Assembly (NCBI GenBank): GCA_903813345.2
Contig: CAIIXF020000001.1
Location: forward strand, 15,333,915-15,397,914
DNA from: Owenia fusiformis
Taxonomy: Eukaryota; Annelida; Polychaeta; Sabellida; Oweniidae
Reading direction: 5' to 3'
DNA: 64,000 nt
The position numbers and the translations under genes were made by a program. Positions 26,901 to 42,100 of this stretch are shown here, piece after piece (positions within the stretch are counted from its first letter, which is position 1; every line of letters begins with the position of its first letter). The notes under the pieces were generated by a model. That model saw only the letters and a program-made list of their open reading frames with translations. It made no database searches and was not told the origin of the DNA.

Positions 26901-28584
26901 ATTTCTGGCTTTAAATTGCGTTTTTCCAATTTACTAGAGTTTTTCAAGTAGTTTTGTGCAGTTTAAGAATATTCTGACAGCAATTATGAAAAATATGGCT
27001 ACTTCATTACCCCTGGGGTCATTTTTCCAAGAACCCAATGGTTTTCCTTTAAATTTGACTAGTTTTTCATTTACATCATGAAATCCACTGCCTGATGGTG
27101 ACATTTTTCAGTATCGTGTCAAGAATTTGAGTATTTTATTGCATATTGCAATTTTTAGCCAAATCACTGAACCGTGAACCAGAAAATTGGACAAATTTGA
27201 CCCACTTTTTGGCAAAATCTTACTAAAATCATCACTTTTTCATACTTTATTCCATTCAACAACCTCCTGATTTGAAAAATGATGACAAATTTGATCAGTT
27301 TTGACTCTGGCCTAGAGAATTGGGACTTTTGAGATATTTTTAGCTCGAATGTAGTCATTCAGAGTGAACAAATACATCAAAAATTGACACTTAACTCACC
27401 AATTTCTGACTGCACCCCCGATATGTACCTTCTTTCTATACTGGAAACCATAAGATGGGAAATTCAATCTTTATGATGAATAGCAACTCGTTGGCTTCCC
27501 CATTTACGACAACAAATGACATTTAGGGGTCACTAAGGACAAAATTGTAGCCAAATATCGTCAAAATCAAGGGTTTTTGGGGTAAAAAGCGAAAACTGAT
27601 GATTCAGCAAAAACATTAAATTTGTTCATGAAAATTCCCCTTTTTGCCTCCGTCCAAAATATGTTTCACACTAATAAACTTCAATTCTGGTTGATTCTGA
27701 GTAGTTTTAAAAAATTTTGGTCACTTTCACATGTGACTAATAGGCAAAACTGCCCTAATTCACGTCACCATACTAGTCAATGGGCAAAAGGGCAAACGCC
27801 TGACTTTTTATCTCGAGTTATGGATTTATGTGGCCTCACTGGCCTATCTGAGGTTCTAAAGCTATGTCTAAGCTACATCTTGACACTAAACTCGATAGGG
27901 GCCAATCATCTACTTTTTGAAATAATTGGTCAATTGTGACACTACCCCCTCTCTCTGCAGACACAAATTGAAATTCACAAAAATGAAGGCAAAATTAATA
28001 CGCCACTTGACTCGAAATTTTCCTTCAGATAACCCAAATAAACGCATTTTCAGAAGAAATGGCATGTTGCCATTGCAAAAAGATTACAACTGTGCCTACA
28101 TACTAGCTTACTGACTCGTCATGATCACATTTGTGTTGGGCCTACATTTATTTTTGAATACTACTTTTTTCTATTCAGCGGAAGTGACGTATTAGGGCAT
28201 TTTGGCCTAATAGCCACATGGTTGGATGATTTCTGGCTTTAAATTGCGTTTTTCCAATTTACTAGAGTTTTTCAAGTAGTTTTGTGCAGTTTAAGAATAT
28301 TCTGACAGCAATTATGAAAAATATGGCTACTTCATTACCCCTGGGGTCATTTTTCCAAGAACCCAATGGTTTTCCTTTAAATTTGACTAGTTTTTCATTT
28401 ACATCATGAAATCCACTGCCTGATGGTGACATTTTTCAGTATCGTGTCAAGAATTTGAGTATTTTATTGCATATTGCAATTTTTAGCCAAATCACTGAAC
28501 CGTGAACCAGAAAATTGGACAAATTTGACCCACTTTTTGGCAAAATCTTACTAAAATCATCACTTTTTCATACTTTATTCCATT
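17962..28584 (+). repeat. Run of eight long units (units 17-24)
   Basis: Unit starts are 17962, 19290, 20618, 21946, 23274, 24601, 25929 and 27257. Insert copies lie at 18448-18910, 19777-20239, 21105-21565, 22433-22895, 23760-24222, 25088-25550, 26416-26878 and 27744-28206. Unit 17 combines A5 (18414-18418) with T6, so its length is still 1328. Unit 19 has four homopolymer changes that cancel in length, two of them shortening its insert to 461 bp. Unit 21 is 1327 bp because a T4 run is T3 at 23316-23318. Units 20 and 22-24 show the common form. Confidence 0.95.
20618..21945 (+). repeat. Atypical long unit with four homopolymer changes (unit 19)
   Basis: Relative to the common form this unit has T3 for T4 at 21379-21381, T5 for T6 at 21525-21529, T6 for T5 at 21608-21613, and T6 for T5 at 21792-21797. 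Total length stays 1328. No other unit shows as many differences. All are one-base changes in T runs, which is the usual pattern of long-read consensus error, though real variation cannot be excluded. Confidence 0.85.
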
Positions 28585-30300
28585 CAACAACCTCCTGATT
28601 TGAAAAATGATGACAAATTTGATCAGTTTTGACTCTGGCCTAGAGAATTGGGACTTTTGAGATATTTTTAGCTCGAATGTAGTCATTCAGAGTGAACAAA
28701 TACATCAAAAATTGACACTTAACTCACCAATTTCTGACTGCACCCCCGATATGTACCTTCTTTCTATACTGGAAACCATAAGATGGGAAATTCAATCTTT
28801 ATGATGAATAGCAACTCGTTGGCTTCCCCATTTACGACAACAAATGACATTTAGGGGTCACTAAGGACAAAATTGTAGCCAAATATCGTCAAAATCAAGG
28901 GTTTTTGGGGTAAAAAGCGAAAACTGATGATTCAGCAAAAACATTAAATTTGTTCATGAAAATTCCCCTTTTTGCCTCCGTCCAAAATATGTTTCACACT
29001 AATAAACTTCAATTCTGGTTGATTCTGAGTAGTTTTAAAAAATTTTGGTCACTTTCACATGTGACTAATAGCCACATGGTTGGATGATTTCTGGCTTTAA
29101 ATTGCGTTTTTCCAATTTACTAGAGTTTTTCAAGTAGTTTTGTGCAGTTTAAGAATATTCTGACAGCAATTATGAAAAATATGGCTACTTCATTACCCCT
29201 GGGGTCATTTTTCCAAGAACCCAATGGTTTTCCTTTAAATTTGACTAGTTTTTCATTTACATCATGAAATCCACTGCCTGATGGTGACATTTTTCAGTAT
29301 CGTGTCAAGAATTTGAGTATTTTATTGCATATTGCAATTTTTAGCCAAATCACTGAACCGTGAACCAGAAAATTGGACAAATTTGACCCACTTTTTGGCA
29401 AAATCTTACTAAAATCATCACTTTTTCATACTTTATTCCATTCAACAACCTCCTGATTTGAAAAATGATGACAAATTTGATCAGTTTTGACTCTGGCCTA
29501 GAGAATTGGGACTTTTGAGATATTTTTAGCTCGAATGTAGTCATTCAGAGTGAACAAATACATCAAAAATTGACACTTAACTCTCCAATTTCTGACTGCA
29601 CCCCCGATATGTACCTTCTTTCTATACTGGAAACCATAAGATGGGAAATTCAATCTTTATGATGAATAGCAACTCGTTGGCTTCCCCATTTACGACAACA
29701 AATGACATTTAGGGGTCACTAAGGACAAAATTGTAGCCAAATATCGTCAAAATCAAGGGTTTTTGGGGTAAAAAGCGAAAACTGATGATTCAGCAAAAAC
29801 ATTAAATTTGTTCATGAAAATTCCCCTTTTTGCCTCCGTCCAAAATATGTTTCACACTAATAAACTTCAATTCTGGTTGATTCTGAGTAGTTTTAAAAAA
29901 TTTTGGTCACTTTCACATGTGACTAATAGCCACATGGTTGGATGATTTCTGGCTTTAAATTGCGTTTTTCCAATTTACTAGAGTTTTTCAAGTAGTTTTG
30001 TGCAGTTTAAGAATATTCTGACAGCAATTATGAAAAATATGGCTACTTCATTACCCCTGGGGTCATTTTTCCAAGAACCCAATGGTTTTCCTTTAAATTT
30101 GACTAGTTTTTCATTTACATCATGAAATCCACTGCCTGATGGTGACATTTTTCAGTATCGTGTCAAGAATTTGAGTATTTTATTGCATATTGCAATTTTT
30201 AGCCAAATCACTGAACCGTGAACCAGAAAATTGGACAAATTTGACCCACTTTTTGGCAAAATCTTACTAAAATCATCACTTTTTCATACTTTATTCCATT
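28585..30300 (+). repeat. Run of two short units (units 25-26)
   Basis: Units are 28585-29442 and 29443-30300, both 858 bp. Unit 26 has the only base substitution I noticed in the window, A to T at 29584 (CTCTCC where other units have CTCACC). Confidence 0.95.
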
Positions 30301-33300
30301 CAACAACCTCCTGATTTGAAAAATGATGACAAATTTGATCAGTTTTGACTCTGGCCTAGAGAATTGGGACTTTTGAGATATTTTTAGCTCGAATGTAGTC
30401 ATTCAGAGTGAACAAATACATCAAAAATTGACACTTAACTCACCAATTTCTGACTGCACCCCCGATATGTACCTTCTTTCTATACTGGAAACCATAAGAT
30501 GGGAAATTCAATCTTTATGATGAATAGCAACTCGTTGGCTTCCCCATTTACGACAACAAATGACATTTAGGGGTCACTAAGGACAAAATTGTAGCCAAAT
30601 ATCGTCAAAATCAAGGGTTTTTGGGGTAAAAAGCGAAAACTGATGATTCAGCAAAAACATTAAATTTGTTCATGAAAATTCCCCTTTTTGCCTCCGTCCA
30701 AAATATGTTTCACACTAATAAACTTCAATTCTGGTTGATTCTGAGTAGTTTTAAAAAATTTTGGTCACTTTCACATGTGACTAATAGGCAAAACTGCCCT
30801 AATTCACGTCACCATACTAGTCAATGGGCAAAAGGGCAAACGCCTGACTTTTTATCTCGAGTTATGGATTTATGTGGCCTCACTGGCCTATCTGAGGTTC
30901 TAAAGCTATGTCTAAGCTACATCTTGACACTAAACTCGATAGGGGCCAATCATCTACTTTTTGAAATAATTGGTCAATTGTGACACTACCCCCCTCTCTC
31001 TGCAGACACAAATTGAAATTCACAAAAATGAAGGCAAAATTAATACGCCACTTGACTCGAAATTTTCCTTCAGATAACCCAAATAAACGCATTTTCAGAA
31101 GAAATGGCATGTTGCCATTGCAAAAAGATTACAACTGTGCCTACATACTAGCTTACTGACTCGTCATGATCACATTTGTGTTGGGCCTACATTTATTTTT
31201 GAATACTACTTTTTTCTATTCAGCGGAAGTGACGTATTAGGGCATTTTGGCCTAATAGCCACATGGTTGGATGATTTCTGGCTTTAAATTGCGTTTTTTC
31301 CAATTTACTAGAGTTTTTCAAGTAGTTTTGTGCAGTTTAAGAATATTCTGACAGCAATTATGAAAAATATGGCTACTTCATTACCCCTGGGGTCATTTTT
31401 CCAAGAACCCAATGGTTTTCCTTTAAATTTGACTAGTTTTTCATTTACATCATGAAATCCACTGCCTGATGGTGACATTTTTCAGTATCGTGTCAAGAAT
31501 TTGAGTATTTTATTGCATATTGCAATTTTTAGCCAAATCACTGAACCGTGAACCAGAAAATTGGACAAATTTGACCCACTTTTTGGCAAAATCTTACTAA
31601 AATCATCACTTTTTCATACTTTATTCCATTCAACAACCTCCTGATTTGAAAAATGATGACAAATTTGATCAGTTTTGACTCTGGCCTAGAGAATTGGGAC
31701 TTTTGAGATATTTTTAGCTCGAATGTAGTCATTCAGAGTGAACAAATACATCAAAAATTGACACTTAACTCACCAATTTCTGACTGCACCCCCGATATGT
31801 ACCTTCTTTCTATACTGGAAACCATAAGATGGGAAATTCAATCTTTATGATGAATAGCAACTCGTTGGCTTCCCCATTTACGACAACAAATGACATTTAG
31901 GGGTCACTAAGGACAAAATTGTAGCCAAATATCGTCAAAATCAAGGGTTTTTGGGGTAAAAAGCGAAAACTGATGATTCAGCAAAAACATTAAATTTGTT
32001 CATGAAAATTCCCCTTTTTGCCTCCGTCCAAAATATGTTTCACACTAATAAACTTCAATTCTGGTTGATTCTGAGTAGTTTTAAAAAATTTTGGTCACTT
32101 TCACATGTGACTAATAGGCAAAACTGCCCTAATTCACGTCACCATACTAGTCAATGGGCAAAAGGGCAAACGCCTGACTTTTTATCTCGAGTTATGGATT
32201 TATGTGGCCTCACTGGCCTATCTGAGGTTCTAAAGCTATGTCTAAGCTACATCTTGACACTAAACTCGATAGGGGCCAATCATCTACTTTTTGAAATAAT
32301 TGGTCAATTGTGACACTACCCCCTCTCTCTGCAGACACAAATTGAAATTCACAAAAATGAAGGCAAAATTAATACGCCACTTGACTCGAAATTTTCCTTC
32401 AGATAACCCAAATAAACGCATTTTCAGAAGAAATGGCATGTTGCCATTGCAAAAAGATTACAACTGTGCCTACATACTAGCTTACTGACTCGTCATGATC
32501 ACATTTGTGTTGGGCCTACATTTATTTTTGAATACTACTTTTTTCTATTCAGCGGAAGTGACGTATTAGGGCATTTTGGCCTAATAGCCACATGGTTGGA
32601 TGATTTCTGGCTTTAAATTGCGTTTTTTCCAATTTACTAGAGTTTTTCAAGTAGTTTTGTGCAGTTTAAGAATATTCTGACAGCAATTATGAAAAATATG
32701 GCTACTTCATTACCCCTGGGGTCATTTTTCCAAGAACCCAATGGTTTTCCTTTAAATTTGACTAGTTTTTCATTTACATCATGAAATCCACTGCCTGATG
32801 GTGACATTTTTCAGTATCGTGTCAAGAATTTGAGTATTTTATTGCATATTGCAATTTTTAGCCAAATCACTGAACCGTGAACCAGAAAATTGGACAAATT
32901 TGACCCACTTTTTGGCAAAATCTTACTAAAATCATCACTTTTTCATACTTTATTCCATTCAACAACCTCCTGATTTGAAAAATGATGACAAATTTGATCA
33001 GTTTTGACTCTGGCCTAGAGAATTGGGACTTTTGAGATATTTTTAGCTCGAATGTAGTCATTCAGAGTGAACAAATACATCAAAAATTGACACTTAACTC
33101 ACCAATTTCTGACTGCACCCCCGATATGTACCTTCTTTCTATACTGGAAACCATAAGATGGGAAATTCAATCTTTATGATGAATAGCAACTCGTTGGCTT
33201 CCCCATTTACGACAACAAATGACATTTAGGGGTCACTAAGGACAAAATTGTAGCCAAATATCGTCAAAATCAAGGGTTTTTGGGGTAAAAAGCGAAAACT

Positions 33301-36300
33301 GATGATTCAGCAAAAACATTAAATTTGTTCATGAAAATTCCCCTTTTTGCCTCCGTCCAAAATATGTTTCACACTAATAAACTTCAATTCTGGTTGATTC
33401 TGAGTAGTTTTAAAAAATTTTGGTCACTTTCACATGTGACTAATAGGCAAAACTGCCCTAATTCACGTCACCATACTAGTCAATGGGCAAAAGGGCAAAC
33501 GCCTGACTTTTTATCTCGAGTTATGGATTTATGTGGCCTCACTGGCCTATCTGAGGTTCTAAAGCTATGTCTAAGCTACATCTTGACACTAAACTCGATA
33601 GGGGCCAATCATCTACTTTTTGAAATAATTGGTCAATTGTGACACTACCCCCTCTCTCTGCAGACACAAATTGAAATTCACAAAAATGAAGGCAAAATTA
33701 ATACGCCACTTGACTCGAAATTTTCCTTCAGATAACCCAAATAAACGCATTTTCAGAAGAAATGGCATGTTGCCATTGCAAAAAGATTACAACTGTGCCT
33801 ACATACTAGCTTACTGACTCGTCATGATCACATTTGTGTTGGGCCTACATTTATTTTTGAATACTACTTTTTTCTATTCAGCGGAAGTGACGTATTAGGG
33901 CATTTTGGCCTAATAGCCACATGGTTGGATGATTTCTGGCTTTAAATTGCGTTTTTCCAATTTACTAGAGTTTTTCAAGTAGTTTTGTGCAGTTTAAGAA
34001 TATTCTGACAGCAATTATGAAAAATATGGCTACTTCATTACCCCTGGGGTCATTTTTCCAAGAACCCAATGGTTTTCCTTTAAATTTGACTAGTTTTTCA
34101 TTTACATCATGAAATCCACTGCCTGATGGTGACATTTTTCAGTATCGTGTCAAGAATTTGAGTATTTTATTGCATATTGCAATTTTTAGCCAAATCACTG
34201 AACCGTGAACCAGAAAATTGGACAAATTTGACCCACTTTTTGGCAAAATCTTACTAAAATCATCACTTTTTCATACTTTATTCCATTCAACAACCTCCTG
34301 ATTTGAAAAATGATGACAAATTTGATCAGTTTTGACTCTGGCCTAGAGAATTGGGACTTTTGAGATATTTTTAGCTCGAATGTAGTCATTCAGAGTGAAC
34401 AAATACATCAAAAATTGACACTTAACTCACCAATTTCTGACTGCACCCCCGATATGTACCTTCTTTCTATACTGGAAACCATAAGATGGGAAATTCAATC
34501 TTTATGATGAATAGCAACTCGTTGGCTTCCCCATTTACGACAACAAATGACATTTAGGGGTCACTAAGGACAAAATTGTAGCCAAATATCGTCAAAATCA
34601 AGGGTTTTTGGGGTAAAAAGCGAAAACTGATGATTCAGCAAAAACATTAAATTTGTTCATGAAAATTCCCCTTTTTGCCTCCGTCCAAAATATGTTTCAC
34701 ACTAATAAACTTCAATTCTGGTTGATTCTGAGTAGTTTTAAAAAATTTTGGTCACTTTCACATGTGACTAATAGGCAAAACTGCCCTAATTCACGTCACC
34801 ATACTAGTCAATGGGCAAAAGGGCAAACGCCTGACTTTTTATCTCGAGTTATGGATTTATGTGGCCTCACTGGCCTATCTGAGGTTCTAAAGCTATGTCT
34901 AAGCTACATCTTGACACTAAACTCGATAGGGGCCAATCATCTACTTTTTGAAATAATTGGTCAATTGTGACACTACCCCCTCTCTCTGCAGACACAAATT
35001 GAAATTCACAAAAATGAAGGCAAAATTAATACGCCACTTGACTCGAAATTTTCCTTCAGATAACCCAAATAAACGCATTTTCAGAAGAAATGGCATGTTG
35101 CCATTGCAAAAAGATTACAACTGTGCCTACATACTAGCTTACTGACTCGTCATGATCACATTTGTGTTGGGCCTACATTTATTTTTGAATACTACTTTTT
35201 TCTATTCAGCGGAAGTGACGTATTAGGGCATTTTGGCCTAATAGCCACATGGTTGGATGATTTCTGGCTTTAAATTGCGTTTTTTCCAATTTACTAGAGT
35301 TTTTCAAGTAGTTTTGTGCAGTTTAAGAATATTCTGACAGCAATTATGAAAAATATGGCTACTTCATTACCCCTGGGGTCATTTTTCCAAGAACCCAATG
35401 GTTTTCCTTTAAATTTGACTAGTTTTTCATTTACATCATGAAATCCACTGCCTGATGGTGACATTTTTCAGTATCGTGTCAAGAATTTGAGTATTTTATT
35501 GCATATTGCAATTTTTAGCCAAATCACTGAACCGTGAACCAGAAAATTGGACAAATTTGACCCACTTTTTGGCAAAATCTTACTAAAATCATCACTTTTT
35601 CATACTTTATTCCATTCAACAACCTCCTGATTTGAAAAATGATGACAAATTTGATCAGTTTTGACTCTGGCCTAGAGAATTGGGACTTTTGAGATATTTT
35701 TAGCTCGAATGTAGTCATTCAGAGTGAACAAATACATCAAAAATTGACACTTAACTCACCAATTTCTGACTGCACCCCCGATATGTACCTTCTTTCTATA
35801 CTGGAAACCATAAGATGGGAAATTCAATCTTTATGATGAATAGCAACTCGTTGGCTTCCCCATTTACGACAACAAATGACATTTAGGGGTCACTAAGGAC
35901 AAAATTGTAGCCAAATATCGTCAAAATCAAGGGTTTTTGGGGTAAAAAGCGAAAACTGATGATTCAGCAAAAACATTAAATTTGTTCATGAAAATTCCCC
36001 TTTTTGCCTCCGTCCAAAATATGTTTCACACTAATAAACTTCAATTCTGGTTGATTCTGAGTAGTTTTAAAAAATTTTGGTCACTTTCACATGTGACTAA
36101 TAGGCAAAACTGCCCTAATTCACGTCACCATACTAGTCAATGGGCAAAAGGGCAAACGCCTGACTTTTTATCTCGAGTTATGGATTTATGTGGCCTCACT
36201 GGCCTATCTGAGGTTCTAAAGCTATGTCTAAGCTACATCTTGACACTAAACTCGATAGGGGCCAATCATCTACTTTTTGAAATAATTGGTCAATTGTGAC

Positions 36301-38274
36301 ACTACCCCCTCTCTCTGCAGACACAAATTGAAATTCACAAAAATGAAGGCAAAATTAATACGCCACTTGACTCGAAATTTTCCTTCAGATAACCCAAATA
36401 AACGCATTTTCAGAAGAAATGGCATGTTGCCATTGCAAAAAGATTACAACTGTGCCTACATACTAGCTTACTGACTCGTCATGATCACATTTGTGTTGGG
36501 CCTACATTTATTTTTGAATACTACTTTTTTCTATTCAGCGGAAGTGACGTATTAGGGCATTTTGGCCTAATAGCCACATGGTTGGATGATTTCTGGCTTT
36601 AAATTGCGTTTTTTCCAATTTACTAGAGTTTTTCAAGTAGTTTTGTGCAGTTTAAGAATATTCTGACAGCAATTATGAAAAATATGGCTACTTCATTACC
36701 CCTGGGGTCATTTTTCCAAGAACCCAATGGTTTTCCTTTAAATTTGACTAGTTTTTCATTTACATCATGAAATCCACTGCCTGATGGTGACATTTTTCAG
36801 TATCGTGTCAAGAATTTGAGTATTTTATTGCATATTGCAATTTTTAGCCAAATCACTGAACCGTGAACCAGAAAATTGGACAAATTTGACCCACTTTTTG
36901 GCAAAATCTTACTAAAATCATCACTTTTTCATACTTTATTCCATTCAACAACCTCCTGATTTGAAAAATGATGACAAATTTGATCAGTTTTGACTCTGGC
37001 CTAGAGAATTGGGACTTTTGAGATATTTTTAGCTCGAATGTAGTCATTCAGAGTGAACAAATACATCAAAAATTGACACTTAACTCACCAATTTCTGACT
37101 GCACCCCCGATATGTACCTTCTTTCTATACTGGAAACCATAAGATGGGAAATTCAATCTTTATGATGAATAGCAACTCGTTGGCTTCCCCATTTACGACA
37201 ACAAATGACATTTAGGGGTCACTAAGGACAAAATTGTAGCCAAATATCGTCAAAATCAAGGGTTTTTGGGGTAAAAAGCGAAAACTGATGATTCAGCAAA
37301 AACATTAAATTTGTTCATGAAAATTCCCCTTTTTGCCTCCGTCCAAAATATGTTTCACACTAATAAACTTCAATTCTGGTTGATTCTGAGTAGTTTTAAA
37401 AAATTTTGGTCACTTTCACATGTGACTAATAGGCAAAACTGCCCTAATTCACGTCACCATACTAGTCAATGGGCAAAAGGGCAAACGCCTGACTTTTTAT
37501 CTCGAGTTATGGATTTATGTGGCCTCACTGGCCTATCTGAGGTTCTAAAGCTATGTCTAAGCTACATCTTGACACTAAACTCGATAGGGGCCAATCATCT
37601 ACTTTTTGAAATAATTGGTCAATTGTGACACTACCCCCTCTCTCTGCAGACACAAATTGAAATTCACAAAAATGAAGGCAAAATTAATACGCCACTTGAC
37701 TCGAAATTTTCCTTCAGATAACCCAAATAAACGCATTTTCAGAAGAAATGGCATGTTGCCATTGCAAAAAGATTACAACTGTGCCTACATACTAGCTTAC
37801 TGACTCGTCATGATCACATTTGTGTTGGGCCTACATTTATTTTTGAATACTACTTTTTTCTATTCAGCGGAAGTGACGTATTAGGGCATTTTGGCCTAAT
37901 AGCCACATGGTTGGATGATTTCTGGCTTTAAATTGCGTTTTTTCCAATTTACTAGAGTTTTTCAAGTAGTTTTGTGCAGTTTAAGAATATTCTGACAGCA
38001 ATTATGAAAAATATGGCTACTTCATTACCCCTGGGGTCATTTTTCCAAGAACCCAATGGTTTTCCTTTAAATTTGACTAGTTTTTCATTTACATCATGAA
38101 ATCCACTGCCTGATGGTGACATTTTTCAGTATCGTGTCAAGAATTTGAGTATTTTATTGCATATTGCAATTTTTAGCCAAATCACTGAACCGTGAACCAG
38201 AAAATTGGACAAATTTGACCCACTTTTTGGCAAAATCTTACTAAAATCATCACTTTTTCATACTTTATTCCATT
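30301..38274 (+). repeat. Run of six long units (units 27-32)
   Basis: Unit starts are 30301, 31631, 32960, 34288, 35617 and 36946. Five of six carry the T6 form; unit 29 is T5. Unit 27 is the longest unit in the window (1330 bp) because it also has C6 instead of C5 at 30989-30994, making its insert 464 bp. Insert copies lie at 30788-31251, 32118-32580, 33447-33909, 34775-35237, 36104-36566 and 37433-37895. Confidence 0.95.
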
Positions 38275-39132
38275 CAACAACCTCCTGATTTGAAAAATGA
38301 TGACAAATTTGATCAGTTTTGACTCTGGCCTAGAGAATTGGGACTTTTGAGATATTTTTAGCTCGAATGTAGTCATTCAGAGTGAACAAATACATCAAAA
38401 ATTGACACTTAACTCACCAATTTCTGACTGCACCCCCGATATGTACCTTCTTTCTATACTGGAAACCATAAGATGGGAAATTCAATCTTTATGATGAATA
38501 GCAACTCGTTGGCTTCCCCATTTACGACAACAAATGACATTTAGGGGTCACTAAGGACAAAATTGTAGCCAAATATCGTCAAAATCAAGGGTTTTTGGGG
38601 TAAAAAGCGAAAACTGATGATTCAGCAAAAACATTAAATTTGTTCATGAAAATTCCCCTTTTTGCCTCCGTCCAAAATATGTTTCACACTAATAAACTTC
38701 AATTCTGGTTGATTCTGAGTAGTTTTAAAAAATTTTGGTCACTTTCACATGTGACTAATAGCCACATGGTTGGATGATTTCTGGCTTTAAATTGCGTTTT
38801 TCCAATTTACTAGAGTTTTTCAAGTAGTTTTGTGCAGTTTAAGAATATTCTGACAGCAATTATGAAAAATATGGCTACTTCATTACCCCTGGGGTCATTT
38901 TTCCAAGAACCCAATGGTTTTCCTTTAAATTTGACTAGTTTTTCATTTACATCATGAAATCCACTGCCTGATGGTGACATTTTTCAGTATCGTGTCAAGA
39001 ATTTGAGTATTTTATTGCATATTGCAATTTTTAGCCAAATCACTGAACCGTGAACCAGAAAATTGGACAAATTTGACCCACTTTTTGGCAAAATCTTACT
39101 AAAATCATCACTTTTTCATACTTTATTCCATT
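38275..39132 (+). repeat. Single short unit (unit 33)
   Basis: This is an 858 bp unit with the T5 form and the empty target site. It separates a T6-rich long run on the left from the longest long run of the window on the right. Confidence 0.95.
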
Positions 39133-42100
39133 CAACAACCTCCTGATTTGAAAAATGATGACAAATTTGATCAGTTTTGACTCTGGCCTAGAGAATTGGG
39201 ACTTTTGAGATATTTTTAGCTCGAATGTAGTCATTCAGAGTGAACAAATACATCAAAAATTGACACTTAACTCACCAATTTCTGACTGCACCCCCGATAT
39301 GTACCTTCTTTCTATACTGGAAACCATAAGATGGGAAATTCAATCTTTATGATGAATAGCAACTCGTTGGCTTCCCCATTTACGACAACAAATGACATTT
39401 AGGGGTCACTAAGGACAAAATTGTAGCCAAATATCGTCAAAATCAAGGGTTTTTGGGGTAAAAAGCGAAAACTGATGATTCAGCAAAAACATTAAATTTG
39501 TTCATGAAAATTCCCCTTTTTGCCTCCGTCCAAAATATGTTTCACACTAATAAACTTCAATTCTGGTTGATTCTGAGTAGTTTTAAAAAATTTTGGTCAC
39601 TTTCACATGTGACTAATAGGCAAAACTGCCCTAATTCACGTCACCATACTAGTCAATGGGCAAAAGGGCAAACGCCTGACTTTTTATCTCGAGTTATGGA
39701 TTTATGTGGCCTCACTGGCCTATCTGAGGTTCTAAAGCTATGTCTAAGCTACATCTTGACACTAAACTCGATAGGGGCCAATCATCTACTTTTTGAAATA
39801 ATTGGTCAATTGTGACACTACCCCCTCTCTCTGCAGACACAAATTGAAATTCACAAAAATGAAGGCAAAATTAATACGCCACTTGACTCGAAATTTTCCT
39901 TCAGATAACCCAAATAAACGCATTTTCAGAAGAAATGGCATGTTGCCATTGCAAAAAGATTACAACTGTGCCTACATACTAGCTTACTGACTCGTCATGA
40001 TCACATTTGTGTTGGGCCTACATTTATTTTTGAATACTACTTTTTTCTATTCAGCGGAAGTGACGTATTAGGGCATTTTGGCCTAATAGCCACATGGTTG
40101 GATGATTTCTGGCTTTAAATTGCGTTTTTTCCAATTTACTAGAGTTTTTCAAGTAGTTTTGTGCAGTTTAAGAATATTCTGACAGCAATTATGAAAAATA
40201 TGGCTACTTCATTACCCCTGGGGTCATTTTTCCAAGAACCCAATGGTTTTCCTTTAAATTTGACTAGTTTTTCATTTACATCATGAAATCCACTGCCTGA
40301 TGGTGACATTTTTCAGTATCGTGTCAAGAATTTGAGTATTTTATTGCATATTGCAATTTTTAGCCAAATCACTGAACCGTGAACCAGAAAATTGGACAAA
40401 TTTGACCCACTTTTTGGCAAAATCTTACTAAAATCATCACTTTTTCATACTTTATTCCATTCAACAACCTCCTGATTTGAAAAATGATGACAAATTTGAT
40501 CAGTTTTGACTCTGGCCTAGAGAATTGGGACTTTTGAGATATTTTTAGCTCGAATGTAGTCATTCAGAGTGAACAAATACATCAAAAATTGACACTTAAC
40601 TCACCAATTTCTGACTGCACCCCCGATATGTACCTTCTTTCTATACTGGAAACCATAAGATGGGAAATTCAATCTTTATGATGAATAGCAACTCGTTGGC
40701 TTCCCCATTTACGACAACAAATGACATTTAGGGGTCACTAAGGACAAAATTGTAGCCAAATATCGTCAAAATCAAGGGTTTTTGGGGTAAAAAGCGAAAA
40801 CTGATGATTCAGCAAAAACATTAAATTTGTTCATGAAAATTCCCCTTTTTGCCTCCGTCCAAAATATGTTTCACACTAATAAACTTCAATTCTGGTTGAT
40901 TCTGAGTAGTTTTAAAAAATTTTGGTCACTTTCACATGTGACTAATAGGCAAAACTGCCCTAATTCACGTCACCATACTAGTCAATGGGCAAAAGGGCAA
41001 ACGCCTGACTTTTTATCTCGAGTTATGGATTTATGTGGCCTCACTGGCCTATCTGAGGTTCTAAAGCTATGTCTAAGCTACATCTTGACACTAAACTCGA
41101 TAGGGGCCAATCATCTACTTTTTGAAATAATTGGTCAATTGTGACACTACCCCCTCTCTCTGCAGACACAAATTGAAATTCACAAAAATGAAGGCAAAAT
41201 TAATACGCCACTTGACTCGAAATTTTCCTTCAGATAACCCAAATAAACGCATTTTCAGAAGAAATGGCATGTTGCCATTGCAAAAAGATTACAACTGTGC
41301 CTACATACTAGCTTACTGACTCGTCATGATCACATTTGTGTTGGGCCTACATTTATTTTTGAATACTACTTTTTTCTATTCAGCGGAAGTGACGTATTAG
41401 GGCATTTTGGCCTAATAGCCACATGGTTGGATGATTTCTGGCTTTAAATTGCGTTTTTCCAATTTACTAGAGTTTTTCAAGTAGTTTTGTGCAGTTTAAG
41501 AATATTCTGACAGCAATTATGAAAAATATGGCTACTTCATTACCCCTGGGGTCATTTTTCCAAGAACCCAATGGTTTTCCTTTAAATTTGACTAGTTTTT
41601 CATTTACATCATGAAATCCACTGCCTGATGGTGACATTTTTCAGTATCGTGTCAAGAATTTGAGTATTTTATTGCATATTGCAATTTTTAGCCAAATCAC
41701 TGAACCGTGAACCAGAAAATTGGACAAATTTGACCCACTTTTTGGCAAAATCTTACTAAAATCATCACTTTTTCATACTTTATTCCATTCAACAACCTCC
41801 TGATTTGAAAAATGATGACAAATTTGATCAGTTTTGACTCTGGCCTAGAGAATTGGGACTTTTGAGATATTTTTAGCTCGAATGTAGTCATTCAGAGTGA
41901 ACAAATACATCAAAAATTGACACTTAACTCACCAATTTCTGACTGCACCCCCGATATGTACCTTCTTTCTATACTGGAAACCATAAGATGGGAAATTCAA
42001 TCTTTATGATGAATAGCAACTCGTTGGCTTCCCCATTTACGACAACAAATGACATTTAGGGGTCACTAAGGACAAAATTGTAGCCAAATATCGTCAAAAT

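Noticed and set aside
30880-31110. A 76-codon minus-strand open frame seen only in unit 27
   Set aside because: It exists only because of the extra C at 30989-30994; the other units lack it.
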